This document shows, one piece after another, positions 58,819 to 64,000 of a stretch of 64,000 bases of DNA. Origin of the DNA: Bacillota bacterium. GTDB taxonomy: Bacteria; Bacillota; Clostridia; Oscillospirales; Ruminococcaceae. The translations under genes were made by a program, and so were the position numbers. Where the stretch lies: assembly GCA_023391875.1 (NCBI GenBank), contig JAEWAB010000007.1, positions 1 to 64,000 on the forward strand, in the 5' to 3' direction. Under the pieces are notes generated by a model. It had not been told where the DNA came from. It made no database searches and was given only the letters and a program-made list of their open reading frames with translations. Each line of letters opens with the position of its first letter. Within the stretch, counting starts at the first letter, position 1.

Positions 58819-59460
58819 ATGGAAAGGTATCGTGCATATGAAACGGAAAACGCATGGGGAAAGCTCGTCGTTTTGTTTTATCTTGCACTGTCTTTGGTTG
58901 CATGTTCAGGCAGGGGAGCAGATAAATCATCCCCAAATGAGCGTTTAGCCGAAAATCCTTTAACCAGCTCATCGACTGTAAGTACCACAAACAGTCAGCC
59001 TTCCAATCAATCGGCTGCCGTTAGCCAAGCGGAGAACAGCAGAAATCCTATTGGCCCAAGCGCACCTGTTGAGCGTAGTTCTTCGTCAAGCTCTCTTTCT
59101 GAAGTAAGCTCCCAGCAGTCGAGCACTAATGAAGCAGAGCCGGGTGTCTCGATAACGGTGAAGAAAGAAGAGCTGATGGGCGGGAAGGAGAAAGTTATAA
59201 GCGACGAGGCACAAATCCAAAAGATTCTCGCGTTTGTTGGGGGTATGTTTGAAAGTGACTTCACCGGTCCTCCGCCTACTGGGGGAGAGATCATGAGCGT
59301 GTTCATTACCCGAAACGGCATTACAGAGGAATATTCATTCCTTGAAGATGAGGTGGATGGATATGTCTTAGCAAAAAACCATCAGCATCCCAATGTAAAA
59401 AATATCTGGTATTTTGCGGATGCCGAGTCGTTCTCGTATCTGTCGAATCTGCTGCAATAA
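58819..59460 (+). CDS. Putative lipoprotein with Ser-rich linker; 5' end possibly frameshifted
   Basis: About 213 residues. A hydrophobic signal with lipobox (LALSLVAC) precedes a long Ser/Thr/Asn-rich linker (about 40-105) and a small C-terminal domain (110-213; FVGGMFESDF, YVLAKNHQHP). The in-frame starts have no ribosome site and give an odd acidic N-terminus. A better start, ATGAAACGG at 58838 behind GGAAAGG, is in another frame, so a one-base indel between 58840 and 58865 is suspected. A promoter TATAAT lies near 58772. The family is unknown. Confidence 0.65.
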   Translation: MERYRAYETENAWGKLVVLFYLALSLVACSGRGADKSSPNERLAENPLTSSSTVSTTNSQPSNQSAAVSQAENSRNPIGPSAPVERSSSSSSLSEVSSQQSSTNEAEPGVSITVKKEELMGGKEKVISDEAQIQKILAFVGGMFESDFTGPPPTGGEIMSVFITRNGITEEYSFLEDEVDGYVLAKNHQHPNVKNIWYFADAESFSYLSNLLQ

Positions 59461-59606
59461 ACTGAGTATACATAGGATGCGCCTTGAAGTATTTTTTACA
59501 GTAATTCTAAACATAGGTTCAACATCAGAAGCATCTTTTAGCAGTCCTTATTGAGGAAGAATCATAGAGCCGGTGGCTGATATGTTTTTATGGGGAGAGA
59601 ATATCC

Positions 59607-59822
59607 ATGAAAGAAAAAGTATTGGTCTATATTAAAGCATTGATTGGTATTTCTATTATTTATGTTATTGGTAACCTGCTAGGATGGCTAGATGGAATTT
59701 CAATCCTCCCAATGGCGTTGGGAACAATGTTAGGGTTATTTTTTAGCGATATGTTTCAATGGCTTTATAAAAAGCTCAAGAAGAGTATTACTAATACTTG
59801 CTCCGAAGAAGGAAAAGAGTAG
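59607..59822 (+). CDS. Small membrane protein
   Basis: 71 residues with two hydrophobic helices (ALIGISIIYVIGNLLGWL; ILPMALGTMLGLFFSDMF) and a Lys-rich tail. GGGGAGAG precedes the ATG. It is more AT-rich than the neighbouring genes. Function unknown. Confidence 0.7.
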   Translation: MKEKVLVYIKALIGISIIYVIGNLLGWLDGISILPMALGTMLGLFFSDMFQWLYKKLKKSITNTCSEEGKE

Positions 59823-59840
59823 ATTATTTATATCGTCAAA

Positions 59841-59868
59841 AGGAAAGCCTGCATTGGCGGGCTTTCCT
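59841..59868 (+). terminator. Hairpin after the small membrane protein gene
   Basis: AGGAAAGCC pairs with GGCTTTCCT. The trailing sequence is not T-rich, so termination is uncertain. Confidence 0.55.
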
Positions 59869-60009
59869 GCTGCTTTCCGGGTTCTTTATTTGGTGTGGGT
59901 AATTAACCGAATAATCCGTTCATCTCAAAAACAGTAATCTCCCTCCTAGTGACACCATATAAGGCTGCTGCGAATATCTTATTATAAAATACATTTAGGA
60001 GAGAGTTTA

Positions 60010-60912
60010 ATGGTACAGACCTATCCCTATTATGATTACGAAACGCGATGTCAGGAAACGCCCGTCACTTTCCCACCCCAGCATCAGGATACGCAGCCTG
60101 GCCTAGAATACTTGATGAGGCCCACTCCGATTTCTAACAACCCGGAGTATGTTGGCAGCGGAAAGCTAAACGGGAAAATAGCGATCATCACCGGAGGCGA
60201 CAGCGGTATCGGGCGTGCCGTTGCAATTGGGTTTGCAAAGGAAGGCGCGGATTCCGTTATCGTGTTTACACCGCGGGAACGTGAAGATGCCGATTTGACC
60301 AGAAGGGCCGTAGAATCTTACGGACGCCGAATATTGCTGGTAGAAGGGGACTTAAGGCAGCCTGATTTTTCAAAAATAGTTATCCAAAAAACACAGGACA
60401 CCTTCGGAAAAATTGACGTTCTCGTCTTAAATCAGGGTGTTCAGTTTCCGCAGGAAAGCATATTGAATATCACGGACGAACAGCTTGAAAATACATACCG
60501 AACAAACATCTTCCCCCACTTTTACATGACAAAAGCCGCCCTGCCCTACCTGAAACCCGGAAGTGCCATTATATCCACCGCATCCGTGACCGCTTATGCA
60601 GGCGCGCCTCTGCTGGTCGATTACTCTTCAACAAAAGGCGCAATCGTCTCATTTACCCGCTCATTGGCCCTGCAGCTGGTATCGAAGGGTATCCGCGTGA
60701 ACGCAGTTGCTCCGGGGCCAATCTGGACGCCGCTCATTGTTTCAAGTTACTCAGCCGAATATGTGAAGACCTTTGGATTAGAAACCCCCATGAAACGTGC
60801 CGGACAGCCATTCGAACTCGCTCCGACATACATTTATCTGGCCAGTGACGATTCCTCTTTTGTCACCGGTCAGGTATTACACGTAAACGGCGGAATTATG
60901 ACAGAAACCTAA
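60010..60912 (+). CDS. Short-chain dehydrogenase/reductase, YghA/YhdF-like
   Basis: 300 residues. An extended N-terminus (1-50, QDTQPGLEYLMRPTP) typical of the general-stress SDR group is followed by a Rossmann domain with TGGDSGIGRAVAIGFAKEGAD, LVLNQGVQ in place of NNAG, catalytic Ser/Tyr/Lys in STASVTAY and YSSTKGAIV, and VNAVAPGPIWTPL. It uses NAD(P)H; the substrate is unknown. AGGAGAG precedes the ATG. Confidence 0.94.
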   Translation: MVQTYPYYDYETRCQETPVTFPPQHQDTQPGLEYLMRPTPISNNPEYVGSGKLNGKIAIITGGDSGIGRAVAIGFAKEGADSVIVFTPREREDADLTRRAVESYGRRILLVEGDLRQPDFSKIVIQKTQDTFGKIDVLVLNQGVQFPQESILNITDEQLENTYRTNIFPHFYMTKAALPYLKPGSAIISTASVTAYAGAPLLVDYSSTKGAIVSFTRSLALQLVSKGIRVNAVAPGPIWTPLIVSSYSAEYVKTFGLETPMKRAGQPFELAPTYIYLASDDSSFVTGQVLHVNGGIMTET

Positions 60913-60969
60913 TGCACGCAAAACGGGCAAAAGCTATTTTGGTATTTTCGGTAATGGATATACTTATAA

Positions 60970-61006
60970 AAACAGGCTCCGGTTCAGTGAACCGGAGCCT
61001 GTTTTT
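60970..61006 (+). terminator. Terminator of the SDR gene
   Basis: A 15-base-pair stem AAACAGGCTCCGGTT/AACCGGAGCCTGTTT, followed by TT. The converging downstream gene may also use it. Confidence 0.9.
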
Positions 61007-61073
61007 GATGCGGGTGATTCATGGAATCTACTTAAAGTAGTAAAACATATAACCGACCCAAACAGTTTAATTT

Positions 61074-61877
61074 TTATTTTCGTTTTACATTGACCTTGTA
61101 GATAACTGAATCAAGGTCAAAATTAGTTTTAGGTTTGAATCCACCGAGTTGCTTGACTGTAAAAGTTGATAGATAGCCTTCCATATCTCTGTTAAAGGTA
61201 TATTGCTCCTGTGTTAATGAATGTATGGAAGGCATGTAAATACACCAACAAAAAGAAGATAACAAATCATTTTTGTATTCATAAGTTTCAACATTAATTT
61301 CAGTACAACCTTTTCCACCGTAAAACAGTTCACAAAGAGCGTTTTCATACCTTGTTAATAATCCATTTTTATATTGGCATTCAGAAACAAAGCTCAAACT
61401 GTGGCTATTATCAGAATTGAATATCAGTGATAATAATACGCCTTGCTCATAAGTAAACAATTCAGTTGTAGCAAGCTTAGGCACATCCTTATAATTACTA
61501 TATTTATATACACAAATCAAGTTGTTTTGATTATCAAAGAGGTATTCATAATCATAGTTACTATCTTTCGGTGGCCTTTTTAACAGTTTGCCTCTGTTAC
61601 AATTTCCAATGACTAAATCCTTAGCGCTTGGAGAATAAAAACCCCGATGGAAATTTCCGCCTTTTGAATATTCCCGTCTATATACTTTAGACTCGATATC
61701 CTTATACAGTTCATGGAATGAGCTGGCATATCGCTTTTGTAATGAAACATACTTCTGATTTAATTGTTCAAAAGGCCCACAGTTTTTCAGATTTTCTTCT
61801 GAGTTAAAATAATCGTATATTTCTTCAAGTTCATTAATTTCAGAAATTTCTTCCAGTGAATCAAAATTATCTTTCAT
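61074..61877 (-). CDS. AT-rich orphan gene of unknown function
   Basis: 267 residues with many Asn, Tyr, Lys and Ser. The DNA is clearly more AT-rich than flanking genes and uses AT-ending codons. The central part alternates short strand pairs (YEYLFDNQNNLICVYKY; ETYEYKNDLLSSFCW) reminiscent of YD/RHS-type beta hairpins or immunity-like proteins. There is no signal peptide. GGAGG precedes the ATG. It looks horizontally acquired; function unassigned. The 61878-62099 interval upstream is AT-rich without a visible gene. Confidence 0.75.
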   Translation of the reverse strand: MKDNFDSLEEISEINELEEIYDYFNSEENLKNCGPFEQLNQKYVSLQKRYASSFHELYKDIESKVYRREYSKGGNFHRGFYSPSAKDLVIGNCNRGKLLKRPPKDSNYDYEYLFDNQNNLICVYKYSNYKDVPKLATTELFTYEQGVLLSLIFNSDNSHSLSFVSECQYKNGLLTRYENALCELFYGGKGCTEINVETYEYKNDLLSSFCWCIYMPSIHSLTQEQYTFNRDMEGYLSTFTVKQLGGFKPKTNFDLDSVIYKVNVKRK

Positions 61878-62099
61878 AGATTATCCTCCATTAAAAAGGT
61901 GCAAAATAAATGACATTATCACACCTAAAGCAGCTAAAATATAAAGCCTTTTTGCCATTGGCTTTATTGTATGCACTTATTACAACACTATTTGCCAACC
62001 ATAGGCCACACCATTATGAATAATGCGGTAAATTGCCTATTTTAAGGTTTTTGTACAAAGTTGAGGGGGAACTTTAGCTTCGTAGTCAACCAAACCCTA

Positions 62100-62149
62100 T
62101 TGACATTTCCATTCCTACAGCATATAATGCAGTTGAATAATGATTCAAC
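62100..62149 (+). promoter_or_regulatory. Consensus promoter and operator of the CadC-type repressor gene
   Basis: TTGACA (62100-62105), a 17-base spacer and TATAAT (62123-62128) are followed by the dyad GTTGAAT-AATG-ATTCAAC (62132-62149) over the start of transcription. A near-copy precedes the HMA gene. Confidence 0.85.
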
Positions 62150-62173
62150 CGTTCAACTCAAGGAGGTGCCGAT

Positions 62174-62539
62174 ATGTGCGCGTATGCTGCTGATATAGAC
62201 CGATGCGACTGTAATACCATCCACGAAGATGTCGTTATCCGTGTCAGGGACAATATGCCCGATGAAGACAATCTGCTGGATCTTTCGGAGCTATTTAAGG
62301 TATTCGGAGATTCTACCCGCGTAAAAATCCTCTGTGCTTTGTTACAGGCCGAGATGTGTGTCTGCGATATCGCTGTTCTGTTGGGCATGACCAAATCATC
62401 CATATCTCATCAGCTTAGAATCCTTAAGCAGTCAAAGCTGGTGAAGTACAGAAAAGACGGAAAGGTCGTCTATTATTCTTTAGCCGACGAGCATGTCAAA
62501 AATATCTTCGATCAGGGCCTGATTCATGTATGTGAATAA
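62174..62539 (+). CDS. cadC: CadC/ArsR-type metal-responsive repressor
   Basis: 121-residue ArsR-family repressor. An N-terminal extension with cysteines (CAYAADIDRCDC) and the ELCVCDL-type motif (EMCVCDIAVL) form the soft-metal site of CadC for Cd, Pb, Bi or Zn. The recognition helix is in MTKSSISHQLRILKQSKLV. It should repress itself and the HMA/P-type ATPase genes via the duplicated dyad. AAGGAGG precedes the ATG. Confidence 0.93.
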   Translation: MCAYAADIDRCDCNTIHEDVVIRVRDNMPDEDNLLDLSELFKVFGDSTRVKILCALLQAEMCVCDIAVLLGMTKSSISHQLRILKQSKLVKYRKDGKVVYYSLADEHVKNIFDQGLIHVCE

Positions 62540-62590
62540 TGGTCGTACCTTATTGCAGAATTTGCAAATGAAATATTTTTTTGCAATAAT

Positions 62591-62616
62591 GGTTGAATAA
62601 TAGCTCAACCGTTCAA
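62591..62616 (+). promoter_or_regulatory. Second CadC-type operator
   Basis: GGTTGA...TCAACC (62591-62596/62605-62610) followed by GTTCAA reproduces the order TTGAATAAT-n-TCAACCGTTCAA found at 62133-62155, so the repressor probably binds here too, before the HMA gene. Confidence 0.8.
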
Positions 62617-62647
62617 TCAATAGAATTGTATAAAAGGGGAATACATC

Positions 62648-62875
62648 ATGGCAGCTTTAAAAAAACAATATATCCTTGAGGGGCTCTGCTGCGGTAACTG
62701 CGCGGCAAAAATCGAGAAGGATATCCGCCTTTTGGAGGGTGTTAAAAGCGCGGCGGTTAATCCCAAAAACACCCTGCTCCTTGTGGAGTTTGATACAGAC
62801 ACCGACGCATTGACAAAAGAAATTACCCGCATCGCCGTCTCACATGACGAGGATATTCTTGTGAAAGAAGCATAA
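62648..62875 (+). CDS. Heavy-metal-associated (HMA) domain metallochaperone-like protein
   Basis: 75 residues forming a single HMA domain with metal motif LCCGNCAAKIE, the extra-cysteine version seen in Cd/Zn/Pb systems rather than the MTCxxC of copper chaperones. GGGGA precedes the ATG. It lies 27 bases upstream of the P-type ATPase gene, whose own two HMA domains it resembles closely, so it probably delivers metal to the pump or buffers it. Confidence 0.9.
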   Translation: MAALKKQYILEGLCCGNCAAKIEKDIRLLEGVKSAAVNPKNTLLLVEFDTDTDALTKEITRIAVSHDEDILVKEA

Positions 62876-62902
62876 CGATAGAGAAAGGCATGGTGACGGG
62901 AA

Positions 62903-64000
62903 ATGGAAGCGGCGATTAAAAGAGAGTTTATCTTAGAGGGGCTTTGCTGCGGCAACTGTGCCGCAAAGATTGAACGTGAAGTCGGAAAATTGGAGGGGGT
63001 ATCCTTTGCCGCGGTTGATTTCTTGTCAAAGACCCTGACCATCGAAATAGCGGATGATGCAAAAACCGACCGTCTGATTGCGCAAGCCGATGCCATCGTT
63101 AAGAAGCACGAACCCGATGTTGTTATGAGTGAAAAGGAAAGAACACAGCCGGGTAAAAAGGTGCTGTATTTAGAGGGCCTTTGCTGTGCGGACTGTGCGC
63201 AAAAGATAGAAACGCAGGTTGGCCGTATTGAAGGGGTAAAGTCGGCGGGCATTGATTTTGTTTCCCAGAAGTTAACCGTCGAGGCGCTGGACAAAAAGGA
63301 TTTCCCCCGCATTATCCGGCAGGCGTCCCAAATAGCGCTGGACATCGAGCCCGAAATCAAGATTTCCTATACCGATAAAAAGCCGCCGGCAGAATCCTCC
63401 GAAGGTCTGAAAAAATGGCGAGGGCGAATCCTTCTTGGCGTTGGAGCGGCACTCTTTTTCATCGGCATACTCTTCGATTTTGGTAAGCCTTACGAGCTTA
63501 TTCTGTTCTTGGCCAGCTACCTGTTGGTTGGCGGCGAAGTAGTACTCCGTGCGCTAAAGAATATTCTAAAGGGCCAGGTTTTCGATGAAAATTTCTTAAT
63601 GAGTATCGCTACCATCGGTGCTTTTGCCATCGGGGAGTATCCGGAGGGCGTGGCTGTCATGCTTTTCTACCAAGTTGGTGAAGCGTTCCAGCGGCTCGCC
63701 GTAAACCGGTCCCGTAAGTCCATCTCCGCATTGATGGATATCCGCCCCGATTTTGCCAATCTAAAAATCGGCGATGAGATACGAAAGGTTACGCCCGAAG
63801 AGATCGGTATCGGAGATTTCATCGTTGTGAGGCCGGGGGAAAAGATTCCTCTGGACGGTCGGATTATCGAGGGGCGCTCCACGCTGGACACCTCCGCGCT
63901 GACAGGTGAATCGCTTCCCCGTGATGTAGAGCCCGGCAGCGAGGTATTGTCCGGTTCCATCAATAAAAGCGGTATGCTCACTATTGAGGTGTCCAAGGAA
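62903..64000 (+). CDS. cadA: Cd/Zn/Pb-exporting P-type ATPase, 5' part
   Basis: The frame is open from ATG 62903 to the end of the window (366 codons; full members have about 700-800). Two HMA domains (LCCGNCAAKIE near 16; LCCADCAQKIE near 93) are followed by membrane helices (about 165-260) and the actuator domain with TSALTGES near 335. The CPC metal site and DKTGT phosphorylation motif lie beyond the window. With the CadC-type repressor and the separate HMA protein, this forms a soft-metal efflux operon. Confidence 0.93.
   Translation, partial: MEAAIKREFILEGLCCGNCAAKIEREVGKLEGVSFAAVDFLSKTLTIEIADDAKTDRLIAQADAIVKKHEPDVVMSEKERTQPGKKVLYLEGLCCADCAQKIETQVGRIEGVKSAGIDFVSQKLTVEALDKKDFPRIIRQASQIALDIEPEIKISYTDKKPPAESSEGLKKWRGRILLGVGAALFFIGILFDFGKPYELILFLASYLLVGGEVVLRALKNILKGQVFDENFLMSIATIGAFAIGEYPEGVAVMLFYQVGEAFQRLAVNRSRKSISALMDIRPDFANLKIGDEIRKVTPEEIGIGDFIVVRPGEKIPLDGRIIEGRSTLDTSALTGESLPRDVEPGSEVLSGSINKSGMLTIEVSKE

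Overview
The window reads as chromosomal DNA of an anaerobic, endospore-forming member of the Clostridia, most likely Oscillospiraceae/Ruminococcaceae-like. The evidence is: a small acid-soluble spore protein, a PdaA-type cortex deacetylase, two collagen-like spore-surface proteins, a T-box-controlled pheST operon, IreB, an [FeFe]-hydrogenase-like protein, frequent GTG/TTG starts behind strong GGAGG-type ribosome sites, and roughly balanced base composition with AT-rich intergenic DNA. There is no rRNA, prophage, transposase or CRISPR array. Assignments rest on reading the sequence and on recalled family features; no searches were run.

Layout. 1-5.0 kb: tRNA-Asn, a trans-aconitate-type methyltransferase, a lipoprotein, NAD(P)H-hydrate repair (nnr), acpS and small membrane or coiled-coil proteins. 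5.2-9.1 kb: T-box leader and pheS-pheT. 9.1-13.5 kb: ireB, two small conserved genes (one interrupted by an in-frame TGA), thioredoxin, an aspartate carbamoyltransferase carrying a PyrI-like zinc tail, and an Fe-S-type Rrf2 regulator. 13.6-18.4 kb: a minus-strand threonine/aspartate cluster, thrR-hom-thrB-lysC-eamA. 18.9-31.2 kb: an AI-2E/YtvI-type permease, transaldolase-family enzyme, SASP, coiled-coil protein, pdaA, enolase, a CofE-like protein, an alpha/beta hydrolase and a type I pullulanase.

31.6-43.1 kb is the most distinctive part. It holds a DUF4489-like protein, a radical SAM protein, a YdbC-like protein, an ArsR-controlled permease with a Cys-rich loop, a DinB-like protein, then two tandem collagen-like proteins (one with about 660 residues of Gly-Pro-Thr-rich repeat) followed by two tandem paralogous glycosyltransferases. 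I read the last four genes as a spore-surface filament module with its own glycosylation enzymes. 43.2-53 kb: CheX plus hemerythrin, a MocR regulator divergent from an aldo/keto reductase, a sugar-permease remnant, a GH3 lipoprotein, a YhbD-like regulator with a bactofilin, a ThuA protein and pyridoxamine kinase. 53-57 kb: a cdaR-gntP-glycerate kinase operon. 57-64 kb: a hydrogenase-like protein, an AT-rich orphan gene, an SDR, and a CadC-type repressor with HMA protein and the start of a CadA-type P-type ATPase that runs off the end.

Two families of short, hairpin-rich non-coding repeats are dispersed in the window: about 100 bp copies at 13.6 and 24.5 kb, and about 95 bp units at 33.6 and 57.1-57.35 kb. 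The second family carries promoter-like TATAAT motifs in front of genes.
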